Source of the DNA: Ramlibacter ginsenosidimutans
GTDB taxonomy: Bacteria; Pseudomonadota; Gammaproteobacteria; Burkholderiales; Burkholderiaceae_C
Assembly: GCF_016654015.1 (NCBI RefSeq)
Contig: NZ_JAEPWM010000002.1
Coordinates: 496,001-560,000, forward strand
Direction of reading: 5' to 3'
DNA: 64,000 bases
This document shows positions 35,981-46,006 of this stretch, one piece after another. The position numbers were made by a program, and so were the translations under genes. Numbering within the stretch: position 1 is the stretch's first letter; each line of letters starts with the position of its first letter. The notes under the pieces are model-generated. The model was not told the origin of the DNA, made no database searches, and saw nothing but the letters and a program-made list of their open reading frames with translations.

Positions 35981-38900
35981 TCAGGTGAGCAGCGCGACGT
36001 TGCCGCCGGCTGCGGCGGTGTTGATGGTCACCGTCTGTTCTGCGCAGAAGCGCGGCAGGTAGTTTGGGCCGCCGGCCTTGGGACCGGTGCCGGACAGGCC
36101 TTCGCCGCCGAACGGCTGCACCCCGACGACGGCGCCGATCATGTTGCGATTGATGTAGACGTTGCCGATGCGGGCCTCGCGTGCCAGCGCCTCGGCGCGG
36201 CTGTCGATGCGGGTCTGGATGCCGAGCGTGAGGCCATAGCCGACGCGGTTGATCGCAGCTATCACCGCCTGCGGGTCGCCGCTCCAGCGCGCCACCTGCA
36301 GGACGGGTCCGAAGATCTCGTTCCTGACCTGCTCGACTCCGCCGACCTCGAACGCCTGGGGCGGGATCAGGCGGGTGCGCGGATCGGGCTCGGTCGGCGG
36401 GAGCAGGGGACTGGCCCGGGACTGCAGCAGCTCCAGGTGCCGCTGCAGCGTCGCGAACGCTTCCCCGTCGATCACCGGGCCGACGTCCGTGGACCAGCGG
36501 GCCGGATCGCCCGTGACCAGTTCCAGGGCCGCGCCCTGCAGCATGTGGATCAGTGGTTCGGCGATCGCCTCGTGCACGAGCAGCAGGCGCAGCGCGGAGC
36601 AGCGCTGGCCGGCCGAGCGGAACGCGCTCTGCACGACGGCGTCCACCACCTGTTCGGGCAACGCCGTGGAGTCCACCAGCATGGCGTTGATCCCGCCCGT
36701 CTCCGCAATCAGCGGCACGATGGGGCCGTCCTTGTCGGCCAGCGTGCGCTGGATGATCTTCGCGACCTGCGTCGAGCCCGTGAACACCACGCCCGCGATG
36801 CGCGGGTGCGCGACCAGCGCCGCGCCCACTGTTTCGCCCGGGCCGTGCAGCAGCTGCAGTGCGTCGGCCGGAACGCCAGCGGCATGCAGCAGGTGCACCG
36901 CCTCGGCGGCGATGGCGGGCGTCTGCTCCGCGGGCTTCGCGATCACCGTGTTGCCCGTCACGAGCGCCGCGGCGACCTGGCCCGTGAAGATCGCGAGCGG
37001 AAAGTTCCAGGGGCTGATGCAGGCCCAGGTGCCGCGGCCGGTGAGGCGCAGCTCGTTGCTCTCGCCGGTGGGGCCCGGCAGGACCTGCGGCTGCAGGATG
37101 CGCTCGGCCTCGTTGGCGTAGTAGCGCAGGAAGTCCACCGCCTCGCGCACCTCCGCCAGTGCGTCGCCCCAGCACTTGAAGCCTTCCTTGACCAGCACTG
37201 CGCACAGGCGCGGCAAGTCGTTTTCCATGCTGTCCGCGCACCGCCGCAGGATGGCTGCGCGGTCCGCCGCCGGCTTGCGTTCCCACGCAGGCCCCGCGGC
37301 CAGCGCGCGATCGACCGCAGCGCCCACCTGCGCGGGATCGGCGAGCGGGATCGCCGCCACCGTGGTGCGTGCGAACGCGTCGTCCAGCAGCGCGCGCGTG
37401 GTCGGCAGCGTCAGGTCCAGCCCGCGGCTGTTGCGGCGCGCGGGCCCGTACAGCTCGGGCGGCAATGGCAGGGCGGACTGCGGCGCCAGGTGCAGCGGCG
37501 ACTGCAGCAGTTCTTCCATGCCGACGGACTCGTCGGCCAGCTGGTGCACGAAGGATGAATTCGCGCCGTTCTCCAGCAGCCGCCGCACCAGGTAGGCGAG
37601 CAGGTCGCGGTGCACGCCCACCGGCGCGTAGACGCGCACTGGCAGGGCTCCTTCTCGTGCGTCGACCGGCACCGGTGTTGCTCCTCCCCCTAGAGGGGGA
37701 GGCTGGGTGGGGGGGAGCGTCATCCGCCCCAAGGGGGAGGGTGTATATCGCGAGACCTCGCGATACACACCCTCCCCCATGCCGTGCAGGCGCTGGAGCT
37801 CGAAGGCGGCGCCATTCGCGCGCGCCATCTGCACGATGGCGGCGATGGTGCCCGCGTTGTGCGTGGCGAACTGCGGGAAGATCACGTCCTGCGCCTGCAG
37901 CAGCGCGCGCGCGCACGCGAGGTAGGAAACGTCGGTGTGGTTCTTGTGCGTGAACACGGGATAGTGCGGCAGTCCCAGTTCCTGCGCGCGCTTGATCTCC
38001 GCGTCCCAGTAGGCGCCCTTCACCAGCCGGCACATCAGGCGAATGCCGTGGCGGCGCGCGATGGCCGCGACTTCGCCGACCAGTGCCAGTGCGCGCGTCT
38101 GGTAGGCCTGCAGCGCCAGCCCGAAGCCTTGCCAGCGCGGATGGTGCTGCGCCACGTGCGCGGCGAGTGCGTCGAAGACGTCGAGCGAGAGTTCGAGCCG
38201 ATCCACCTCCTCGGCGTCGATGGTGAGATTGATGTTGGCGCCGGCCGCCTGGTCGCACAGGCGCGCCACCCGCGGCACCAGCTGCGCCAGCACGCGCTCG
38301 CGCTGCAGCGCCTCGTAGCGCGGATGCAGGGCACTCAGCTTGATGGAGATGCCATCGTTCGCCTGCACGGGTTGCGCGGGATCCGCCGCGGCGGCGATCG
38401 CCGCGATCGCCTCTTCGTAATGCTGGAGGTAGCGCTGCGCATCTTCCTCGGTGCGCGCGCCTTCGCCCAGCATGTCGTACGAGAAGCGCAGGTGCGGCTG
38501 GCGGCGTCGCGCACTCGCCGCCTCGTGCTGCGCCTCGGCGATGTCCTGGCCCAGCACGAACTGGCGTCCGAGCAACTGCACTGCGCGCAAGGCGGCGGCC
38601 ACCACGGTGCGCGCGCCGAGCCGCGCGAACAGGCCGGGTTCGGGCTGTGCGCCGTCGCCGGGCAGGAAGCGCTTGGACAGCGCGATCGCGCTGTGCGACA
38701 GCCGCGCCAGGGCACGGTCGGGAGAGCCTTCGAAATCCGCCCGCGAGAGCTGGTCGGCCGTCAGTGCGATCGCGGTCTGCGCATCCGGCACGCGCAGCAG
38801 GGCTTCGGCCAGGCGCATGAGCGCCAATCCCTCGGCACTGGAGATGGGGTACTCCTTGAGCAGGCTCTCCATCGCCCAGAACGGCGGTGGATGCTTGCGC

Positions 38901-39037
38901 ACCGCGGCCACCCACGGTTCGGCGACCTGCGCGGCGGCCGCCCAGTCCAGCGCGTCACGCAGCGAGGCAAGCAGCTCCGCCACCACGGCGGCTTCCGGGC
39001 GGTACGGGTCGGGCAGGCGTTGGGTGTCGGCGGGCAT
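35981..39037 (-). CDS. putA: Bifunctional proline dehydrogenase / delta-1-pyrroline-5-carboxylate dehydrogenase
   Basis: A 1018-residue PutA that oxidises proline to glutamate. Residues about 100-430 are the FAD-binding proline dehydrogenase barrel (LVKGAYWDAEIKRAQELGLP, then THNAGTIAAI). Residues about 490-1010 are the NAD-dependent aldehyde dehydrogenase with Cys813 in SAGQRCSALR. There is no N-terminal ribbon-helix-helix DNA-binding domain, so it is bifunctional and does not repress itself. The linker between domains carries about 26 extra residues (near 428-460) encoded by a palindromic insertion (see the repeat at 37683-37778). It is divergent from an Lrp/AsnC regulator that probably activates it in response to proline. 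Confidence 0.95.
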   Translation of the reverse strand: MPADTQRLPDPYRPEAAVVAELLASLRDALDWAAAAQVAEPWVAAVRKHPPPFWAMESLLKEYPISSAEGLALMRLAEALLRVPDAQTAIALTADQLSRADFEGSPDRALARLSHSAIALSKRFLPGDGAQPEPGLFARLGARTVVAAALRAVQLLGRQFVLGQDIAEAQHEAASARRRQPHLRFSYDMLGEGARTEEDAQRYLQHYEEAIAAIAAAADPAQPVQANDGISIKLSALHPRYEALQRERVLAQLVPRVARLCDQAAGANINLTIDAEEVDRLELSLDVFDALAAHVAQHHPRWQGFGLALQAYQTRALALVGEVAAIARRHGIRLMCRLVKGAYWDAEIKRAQELGLPHYPVFTHKNHTDVSYLACARALLQAQDVIFPQFATHNAGTIAAIVQMARANGAAFELQRLHGMGEGVYREVSRYTPSPLGRMTLPPTQPPPLGGGATPVPVDAREGALPVRVYAPVGVHRDLLAYLVRRLLENGANSSFVHQLADESVGMEELLQSPLHLAPQSALPLPPELYGPARRNSRGLDLTLPTTRALLDDAFARTTVAAIPLADPAQVGAAVDRALAAGPAWERKPAADRAAILRRCADSMENDLPRLCAVLVKEGFKCWGDALAEVREAVDFLRYYANEAERILQPQVLPGPTGESNELRLTGRGTWACISPWNFPLAIFTGQVAAALVTGNTVIAKPAEQTPAIAAEAVHLLHAAGVPADALQLLHGPGETVGAALVAHPRIAGVVFTGSTQVAKIIQRTLADKDGPIVPLIAETGGINAMLVDSTALPEQVVDAVVQSAFRSAGQRCSALRLLLVHEAIAEPLIHMLQGAALELVTGDPARWSTDVGPVIDGEAFATLQRHLELLQSRASPLLPPTEPDPRTRLIPPQAFEVGGVEQVRNEIFGPVLQVARWSGDPQAVIAAINRVGYGLTLGIQTRIDSRAEALAREARIGNVYINRNMIGAVVGVQPFGGEGLSGTGPKAGGPNYLPRFCAEQTVTINTAAAGGNVALLT
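37683..37778. repeat. Palindromic element inside putA (two hairpins)
   Basis: Two inverted repeats lie in the linker-coding part of putA. The larger has 22-base arms at 37733-37754 and 37757-37778 separated by two bases, with 21 of 22 pairs matching. The arm at 37757-37778 is native putA sequence encoding the conserved GEGVYRE. The other arm is its inverted copy. The second hairpin is CCTCCCCC (37683-37690) with GGGGGAGG (37695-37702). The segment reads through without a stop and encodes a Pro/Gly-rich stretch (TLPPTQPPPLGGG). The G-run arms resemble REP-type intergenic repeats known from Comamonadaceae. Confidence 0.8.
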
Positions 39038-39079
39038 GGCATCCAGTGTGGGTCCAACGCATGGTCGCTGGAGTCGGGA

Positions 39080-39124
39080 CGAATCTTTCGCTAAAGTGAA
39101 TGAAATCTGCCGAATATAAATTCG
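39080..39124. promoter_or_regulatory. Candidate Lrp-type operator pair between putA and its regulator
   Basis: The 90-base divergent spacer contains CGAATATAAATTCG (39111-39124, an exact CGAAT-N4-ATTCG dyad) and CGAATCTTTCG (39080-39090, CGAA-N3-TTCG). The two are 31 bases apart, about three helical turns, as expected for an Lrp-family oligomer. The right copy overlaps a TATAAA (39115-39120) just before the regulator start. Binding is inferred. Confidence 0.5.
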
Positions 39125-39127
39125 ATC

Positions 39128-39607
39128 ATGCAAGCTGCAGCCAGTGATCTGGATCGCATCGACCTCAAGATCCTCCAGGTCCTGCAATCGGATGGGCGTC
39201 TCACCAACCTCAAGCTCGCGGAGGCGGTGGCGCTGTCGCCCACGGCCGTGCTCGCGCGCGTCCAGCGCCTCACGCGCGAGGAATACATCGTCGGCTACGA
39301 GGCGCGCCTCGACCCGCTGAAACTCGGACTCGGCATGCTGGTTTTCGTCGAGGTGCTGCTGGACCGGACCACGCCGAATGTGTTCGATGCGTTCAAGGCC
39401 GCCGTACAGGTGCATCCGCAGATCCTCGAGTGCCACATGGTGGCCGGAGGCTTCGACTACCTGCTCAAGACGCGCATGGCCGACATGCAGGCCTACCGGG
39501 ACTTCGCCGGCACCGTGTTGTGGCAATTGCCGGGCGTGCGGGAGACTCGCACGTACGCCGTGATGGAGGAGGTGAAGAACTCCGCCCGCCTGCCCCTGGG
39601 CGTGTAG
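39128..39607 (+). CDS. Lrp/AsnC family regulator, probable proline-responsive PutR
   Basis: A 159-residue Lrp-type regulator. The helix-turn-helix is at about 8-58 (DLDRIDLKILQVLQSDGRLT then LAEAVALSPTAVLARVQRL), followed by the RAM ligand-binding domain (about 70-150, with HMVAGGFDYLLKTR). Being divergent from putA is the classic position of PutR/Lrp-type activators that turn on putA with proline. The ATG is close to the candidate -10, so the mRNA may have a very short leader. Confidence 0.9.
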   Translation: MQAAASDLDRIDLKILQVLQSDGRLTNLKLAEAVALSPTAVLARVQRLTREEYIVGYEARLDPLKLGLGMLVFVEVLLDRTTPNVFDAFKAAVQVHPQILECHMVAGGFDYLLKTRMADMQAYRDFAGTVLWQLPGVRETRTYAVMEEVKNSARLPLGV

Positions 39608-39689
39608 CCGCGCGTCCACGTCCCCCGTCCGGCCAGTGGCCGGGCGCGGCATGCGTCGGCAGAATCGGCGCTTTCACCGGAGAACACGC

Positions 39690-40226
39690 ATGCACAAGCA
39701 CCTGTTCACCGCCGCAGCGGTGCTCGCTCTCGCCCTGCCCGCGGCCGCCCAGACGATGAAGCCTGGCCTGTGGGAAATCAACAACAAGGTCAGCGGCGGG
39801 CAGATGGACCAGGCCATGGCCGAAATGCAGAAGCAGATGGCGCAGATGCCGCAGGACCAGCGCAAGCAGATGGAGGCGATGATGGCGCAGCGAGGCGTGC
39901 AGGTCACGCCGGGCGCGAACGGGGGCATGGGCGTGCGGATGTGCATGACGCGCGAGATGGTCGAGCGCAACGAGGTGCCCACGCGCCAGGACTGCACGAG
40001 CACGCAGGGCAAGCGGACCGGCAACTCCATCCATGTCGCGTTCACCTGCAGGAACCCGCCTTCCAGCGGTGAGGGCGACGTGAGCTTCACGCCCGAGAGC
40101 TACACCAGCCACATGGTCGTGACGACCACCGTGCAGGGGCGGCCCGAGACGATGACGATGGACGCGACGGGCAAGTTCCTGAAGGCCGACTGCGGCGACA
40201 TCAAGCCGGTGGTGCCCCGGAAGTAA
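39690..40226 (+). CDS. DUF3617 family secreted protein
   Basis: A 178-residue exported protein. The signal peptide is cleaved about residue 20 (ALPAAAQT). It opens with MKPGLWEINNKV, the hallmark of DUF3617 (KPGLWE), then has a Met/Gln-rich helical stretch (38-68, QMDQAMAEMQKQMAQMPQ). Four Cys follow (MCMTRE, DCTSTQ, FTCRNP, DCGD), probably two disulfides. Function unknown. Its last 26 bases overlap the converging yggS end. Confidence 0.85.
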   Translation: MHKHLFTAAAVLALALPAAAQTMKPGLWEINNKVSGGQMDQAMAEMQKQMAQMPQDQRKQMEAMMAQRGVQVTPGANGGMGVRMCMTREMVERNEVPTRQDCTSTQGKRTGNSIHVAFTCRNPPSSGEGDVSFTPESYTSHMVVTTTVQGRPETMTMDATGKFLKADCGDIKPVVPRK

Positions 40227-40929
40227 GCGGCTCGCCCTGGGGCTTGCGGCTGCGCACCCCGAAGATCGCGGTGCCGACGCGCACCATCGTGCTGCCGGCG
40301 TGGATCGCCGCTTCGAGGTCGGCGGTCATGCCCATGGACAAGGTGTCCAGCGGCAGGCCGGCCGCGCGCAGCGCGTCGAACAGCGCGCGGGCGCGCCGAT
40401 GCACCGCCACCTGCGCAGCGAAATCCCCGGCCGGCTCCGGGATCGTCATCAGCCCGCGCAGGCGTAGCCGCGGCAGGGCGGCGACGGCGCGCGCGAGGTC
40501 CAGCGCTTCCTCCGGCGCGACACCCGACTTGCTCGGACCACCATCGATGTTCACCTGGATGCAGACCTGCAGCGGCCCGAGCTCGTCGCGCCGCTGTTCC
40601 GAGAGCCGTTGCGCGATCTTCAGGCGGTCGATGGTCTGGGCCCAGTCGAAGTGCTCCGCCACCAGCCGCGTCTTGTTGCTCTGGATCGGGCCGATGCAGT
40701 GCCACTGCAGGCGCAGGTCGCGCAACTGCGCCTGCTTCTCGATCGCTTCCTGGATGTAGTTCTCGCCGAAGGCGTTCTCGCCCGCCGCGTGGGCTGCGCG
40801 CACGGCGTCGGCTGCAAACGTCTTCGCCACGGGGAGCAGCGTGACTTCGTTCACGTCGCGTCCGGCGGCCGCGCAGGCGCTCGCGATCCGCTCGTGCACG
40901 CTCTGGAGGTTCATGGCAATCGTCGTCAT
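40201..40929 (-). CDS. YggS family pyridoxal phosphate homeostasis protein
   Basis: A 242-residue PLP-binding TIM-barrel protein (PLPBP/YggS/PROSC). The PLP Lys is in LLPVAKTFAADAV (about residue 36). FGENYIQEAIEK, WHCIGPIQSNKT and LSMGMTADLEAAI (phosphate-binding end) are all conserved. It buffers cellular PLP and has no known enzymatic activity. An ATG at 40914 is an alternative start. It is divergent from pilT, an arrangement common in proteobacteria. Confidence 0.93.
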   Translation of the reverse strand: MTTIAMNLQSVHERIASACAAAGRDVNEVTLLPVAKTFAADAVRAAHAAGENAFGENYIQEAIEKQAQLRDLRLQWHCIGPIQSNKTRLVAEHFDWAQTIDRLKIAQRLSEQRRDELGPLQVCIQVNIDGGPSKSGVAPEEALDLARAVAALPRLRLRGLMTIPEPAGDFAAQVAVHRRARALFDALRAAGLPLDTLSMGMTADLEAAIHAGSTMVRVGTAIFGVRSRKPQGEPLTSGAPPA

Positions 40930-40989
40930 AATGGACCGGCAGAGCCACGCTCACCGCGGGGCGCGAAGCACCATAAGGAAGAGGGATTC

Positions 40990-42033
40990 GTGGATATTAC
41001 CCAGCTGCTGGCATTCAGCGTCAAGAACAAGGCGTCGGACCTGCACCTGTCCGCGGGGCTCCCCCCGATGATCCGCGTGCACGGGGACGTCCGCCGCATC
41101 AACGTCGACCCCATGGACCACAAGCAGGTCCATGCCATGGTGTACGACATCATGAACGACAGCCAGCGCAAGCAGTACGAGGAATTCCTCGAGTGCGACT
41201 TTTCCTTCGAGATCGAGGGGCTGGCCCGCTTCCGCGTCAACGCCTTCAACCAGAACCGCGGCGCCGGCGCCGTGTTCCGGACGATTCCTTCCAAGATTCT
41301 CACGCTGGAGCAGCTGAACGCGCCCAAGATCTTCGGCGACCTCGCGCTCAAGCCGCGCGGCATGGTGCTGGTGACCGGCCCCACGGGTTCGGGCAAGTCC
41401 ACCACGCTCGCGGCGATGATCAACCACCTGAACGAGACCGAGTACGGCCACATCCTCACGGTGGAAGACCCGATCGAATTCGTGCACGAGTCCAAGAAGT
41501 GCCTGGTGAACCAGCGCGAGGTGGGCCCGATGACGCTGTCCTTCTCCAACGCGCTGCGCTCCGCGTTGCGCGAGGACCCGGACTGCATCCTGGTCGGCGA
41601 AATGCGCGACCTGGAGACGATCCGCCTGGCCATGACGGCGGCGGAAACCGGCCACCTCGTGTTCGGCACGCTGCACACCTCGAGCGCCGCCAAGACCATC
41701 GACCGGATCATCGACGTGTTCCCGGCCGAGGAAAAGGAAATGGTCCGCGCGATGCTGTCCGAGTCCCTGCAGGCCGTGATCTCGCAGACCCTGTGCAAGA
41801 CCAAGGACGGCAGCGGCCGGGTGGCGGCGCACGAGATCATGCTCGGCACCTCGGCCATCCGCAACCTGATCCGCGAAGCCAAGGTGGCGCAGATGTACTC
41901 CGCCATCCAGACCGGCAACAGCGTGGGCATGCAGACGCTGGACCAGAACCTGACGGAGCTCGTGCGGCGCAACGTCATCTCTGCCGCCGAAGCCCGCGGC
42001 AAGGCCAAGATCCCCGAGAACTTCCCCGGCTGA
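40990..42033 (+). CDS. pilT: Type IV pilus retraction ATPase PilT
   Basis: A 347-residue hexameric ATPase that powers pilus retraction for twitching and DNA uptake. Walker A GPTGSGKS (130-137), the Asp box TVEDPIEFVH, Walker B DCILVGEMRD and the His box TGHLVFGTLHTSSA are present. AIRNLIREAKVAQ near the C-terminus is the PilT-specific motif needed for retraction. The start is GTG, with AAGGA upstream. It is followed by pilU. The pilus structural genes are not in the window. Confidence 0.96.
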   Translation: MDITQLLAFSVKNKASDLHLSAGLPPMIRVHGDVRRINVDPMDHKQVHAMVYDIMNDSQRKQYEEFLECDFSFEIEGLARFRVNAFNQNRGAGAVFRTIPSKILTLEQLNAPKIFGDLALKPRGMVLVTGPTGSGKSTTLAAMINHLNETEYGHILTVEDPIEFVHESKKCLVNQREVGPMTLSFSNALRSALREDPDCILVGEMRDLETIRLAMTAAETGHLVFGTLHTSSAAKTIDRIIDVFPAEEKEMVRAMLSESLQAVISQTLCKTKDGSGRVAAHEIMLGTSAIRNLIREAKVAQMYSAIQTGNSVGMQTLDQNLTELVRRNVISAAEARGKAKIPENFPG

Positions 42034-42139
42034 GCGTCGGCGGGCACGGCAGGGTGCCAGGGCGCGCGGTGGGGACGGTTGCTGCCGGACCCCCGCTCCT
42101 GGAACCGGGCCGCTGCGAAGGGACGCAAGGAGCAAGAAA

Positions 42140-43276
42140 ATGGAACGCGACCAGGCAACCAAATTCATCAACGACCTGCTGAAGCTCATGGTGGGGCGCA
42201 ACGGCTCCGACCTGTTCATCACGGCCGACTTTCCGCCGGCGATCAAGGTGGACGGCAAGGTCACCAAGGTCTCGCCGCAGCCGCTCAATGGCGCGCACAC
42301 GCTGGCGCTGGCCCGTTCGATCATGAGCGACAAGCAGGCCGCGGAGTTCGAGCGCACCAAGGAGTGCAATTTCGCGATCTCGCCGTCCGGCATCGGCCGC
42401 TTCCGCGTGAATGCGTTCGTGCAGCAAAGCAAGGTGGGCATGGTGCTGCGGGTCATTCCGCAGGTCCTGCCCACGATCGACGGCCTCGGGGTGCCGCAGG
42501 TGCTCAAGGAAGTCGTGATGTCCAAGCGCGGGCTCGTCATCCTGGTGGGCGCGACCGGTTCGGGCAAGTCGACGACGCTGGCGGCGATGATCGACTGGCG
42601 CAACGAGCAGAGCTACGGCCACATCATCACCATCGAGGACCCGGTGGAGTTCGTGCACCAGCACAAGAACTGCGTGATCACGCAGCGCGAAGTGGGGCTG
42701 GACACCGACAACTGGGAATCGGCGCTGAAGAACACGCTGCGGCAGGCGCCGGACGTGATCCTGATGGGTGAGATCCGCGACCGCGAGACGATGGAGCACG
42801 CGATCGCGTTTGCCGAAACCGGCCACCTGTGCATGGCCACGCTGCACGCCAACAGCGCCAACCAGGCGCTCGACCGCGTGATCAACTTCTTCCCGGAAGA
42901 GCGCCGCCCGCAACTGCTGATGGACTTGTCGCTGAACCTGAAGGCCTTCGTGTCGCAGCGCCTCGTGCCGCTGCAGGACGGCAAGGGCCGGGGTGCGGCG
43001 GTGGAGGTGATGCTGAACTCGCCGCTGATCTCGGACCTCATCTTCAAGGGCGAGGTCTCCGAGATCAAGGAGATCATGAAGAAGAGCCGCAACCTGGGCA
43101 TGCAGACCTTCGACCAGGCGCTGTTCGACATGTACGAGGGCAATGTCATCACGTACGAGGACGCGCTGCGCAACGCGGACTCCGTCAACGACCTGCGCCT
43201 CCAGATCAAGCTGAACAGCCAACGCGCCAAGACCCAGGACCTGGCCGCGGGCACGGAGCACCTGGCGATCGTCTAG
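42140..43276 (+). CDS. pilU: PilT-like accessory retraction ATPase PilU
   Basis: A 378-residue PilT paralogue. Walker A GATGSGKST (137-145), TIEDPVEFVHQHK, DVILMGEIRDRETM and ETGHLCMATLHANSA are intact. The GRNGSDLFITADFPPAIKVDGK N-terminus and the longer C-terminal tail (after TYEDALRNADSVNDLRL) distinguish it from PilT. PilU strengthens retraction together with PilT. It is 106 bases from pilT and is probably in the same operon. A long hairpin repeat follows 24 bases after the stop. Confidence 0.95.
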   Translation: MERDQATKFINDLLKLMVGRNGSDLFITADFPPAIKVDGKVTKVSPQPLNGAHTLALARSIMSDKQAAEFERTKECNFAISPSGIGRFRVNAFVQQSKVGMVLRVIPQVLPTIDGLGVPQVLKEVVMSKRGLVILVGATGSGKSTTLAAMIDWRNEQSYGHIITIEDPVEFVHQHKNCVITQREVGLDTDNWESALKNTLRQAPDVILMGEIRDRETMEHAIAFAETGHLCMATLHANSANQALDRVINFFPEERRPQLLMDLSLNLKAFVSQRLVPLQDGKGRGAAVEVMLNSPLISDLIFKGEVSEIKEIMKKSRNLGMQTFDQALFDMYEGNVITYEDALRNADSVNDLRLQIKLNSQRAKTQDLAAGTEHLAIV

Positions 43277-43300
43277 GGCTCAGGCGCGCGCGAGCCAATG

Positions 43301-43395
43301 GAACGCAGAGGGCGCAAAGGTCCGCAGAGGACGCAGAGAAGACCTCATCGGGGGTTCTCTGCGTCCTCTGCGTCATCTCTGCGCCCTCTGCGTTC
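43301..43395. repeat. 95-base imperfect inverted repeat (CGCAGAGGACGCAGAG type)
   Basis: Left arm 43301-43340 and right arm 43355-43395 are inverted copies of GAACGCAGAGGGCGCA plus CGCAGAGGACGCAGAGAA, broken by a 6-7 base mismatch bulge and joined by a 14-base loop. The folded RNA would be a stem of about 34 pairs. The left arm is rich in tandem GCAGAGG units. Repeats built from CGCAGAGGACGCAGAG are widespread in GC-rich proteobacterial genomes (recalled, not searched). It lies between pilU and the next gene and could end pilU transcripts. Confidence 0.85.
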
Positions 43396-43432
43396 TTCTG
43401 GCCGATGCGCCACCGGTGCTAAATTCGGTCCC

Positions 43433-44335
43433 ATGCCCAGCACCAACCCGAAAACCTACGAACCCACTCCCGCGCGCAAGGTCGCGTTTCTCGGCCTTGG
43501 CGTGATGGGGTTTCCCATGGCCGGCCACCTGGCGTTGGCCGGGCATCGCGTGACGGTCTACAACCGCAGCGCGGAGAAGCGCCTCGCCTGGGGCAAGGAG
43601 TTCACCGGCGCGGCCGCGCCCACTCCGCGCGAGGCGGTGGCGGATTGCGATTTCGTGTTCTGCTGTGTCGGCAACGACGAGGACCTGCGCTCGGTCGTGC
43701 TGGGCGAGCACGGCGCCTTCGGCGGGATGAAGCCGGGCGCGATCTTCGTGGATCACACGACGGCCTCGGCCAACGTCGCGCGCGAACTCTCCGCCGAAGC
43801 GAAGCGGCGCGGACTGCACTTCGTCGATGCGCCGGTCTCCGGCGGCCAGGCCGGTGCGCAGAACGGCATGCTCACGGTCATGTGCGGCGGCGAGCCCGCC
43901 GCGTTCGACGCGGCGAAGCCCGTCGCGATGGCCTACTCGCGCGCGTTCACCTTGCTGGGCGACAGCGGCGCGGGCCAGCTGGCGAAGATGGTCAACCAGG
44001 TCGCCATCGCCGGGCTGGTGCAAGGCTTGTCGGAGGCGATCGCCTTCGGCATGAAGGCCGGCCTCGACATGCAGCAGGTGCTGGAAGTGATCGGCAAGGG
44101 CGCGGCCCAGAGCTGGCAGATGGACAACCGCGGCAAGACGATGATCGCCGACCAGTTCGAGTTCGGCTTCGCGGTGGACTGGATGCGCAAGGACCTGGGC
44201 CTGGTGCTCGACGAAGCCAAGCGCAATGGGGCGCGCCTGCCGGTCACGGCGCTGGTGGACCAGTTCTACGGCGACATCCAGGCCATGGGCGGCCAGCGCT
44301 GGGACACGTCGAGCCTGATCCGCCGGCTGCGCTGA
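43433..44335 (+). CDS. Beta-hydroxyacid dehydrogenase (3-hydroxyisobutyrate/tartronate semialdehyde reductase family)
   Basis: A 300-residue NAD(P)-dependent dehydrogenase. The Rossmann motif is FLGLGVMGFPMAGHLALAGH (19-38), then the substrate loop FVDAPVSGGQAGAQNGMLTV, the catalytic Lys in GQLAKMVNQ, and the C-terminal DFxxxxMxKDLxLxL pattern (AVDWMRKDLGLVLDEA). It reduces or oxidises short hydroxy acids. The exact substrate is unresolved between the HIBADH, GarR and GlxR groups. The start ATG follows a 37-base gap after the long repeat. It converges on dolP. Confidence 0.9.
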   Translation: MPSTNPKTYEPTPARKVAFLGLGVMGFPMAGHLALAGHRVTVYNRSAEKRLAWGKEFTGAAAPTPREAVADCDFVFCCVGNDEDLRSVVLGEHGAFGGMKPGAIFVDHTTASANVARELSAEAKRRGLHFVDAPVSGGQAGAQNGMLTVMCGGEPAAFDAAKPVAMAYSRAFTLLGDSGAGQLAKMVNQVAIAGLVQGLSEAIAFGMKAGLDMQQVLEVIGKGAAQSWQMDNRGKTMIADQFEFGFAVDWMRKDLGLVLDEAKRNGARLPVTALVDQFYGDIQAMGGQRWDTSSLIRRLR

Positions 44336-44355
44336 AGCGGGCCGGACCAGGCAGC

Positions 44356-44377
44356 CAGGGCCGCGATCGCGGCCCTG
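44356..44377. terminator. Perfect 22-base palindrome between converging genes
   Basis: CAGGGCCGCGATCGCGGCCCTG is a perfect palindrome in the 48-base gap between the hydroxyacid dehydrogenase and dolP, which converge. It is followed by GCGTGTTT on the right, so a weak T-tract exists for the plus strand. It is a probable bidirectional terminator. Confidence 0.6.
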
Positions 44378-44383
44378 CGTGTT

Positions 44384-45984
<1,601 letters not shown>

Positions 45985-46006
45985 TCAAGCTCTAGGAGAA
46001 GTTGCA

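Noticed and set aside
43301..43395. CRISPR array
   Set aside because: Only inverted arms with GCAGAGG units; no regularly spaced direct repeats with unique spacers and no cas genes.
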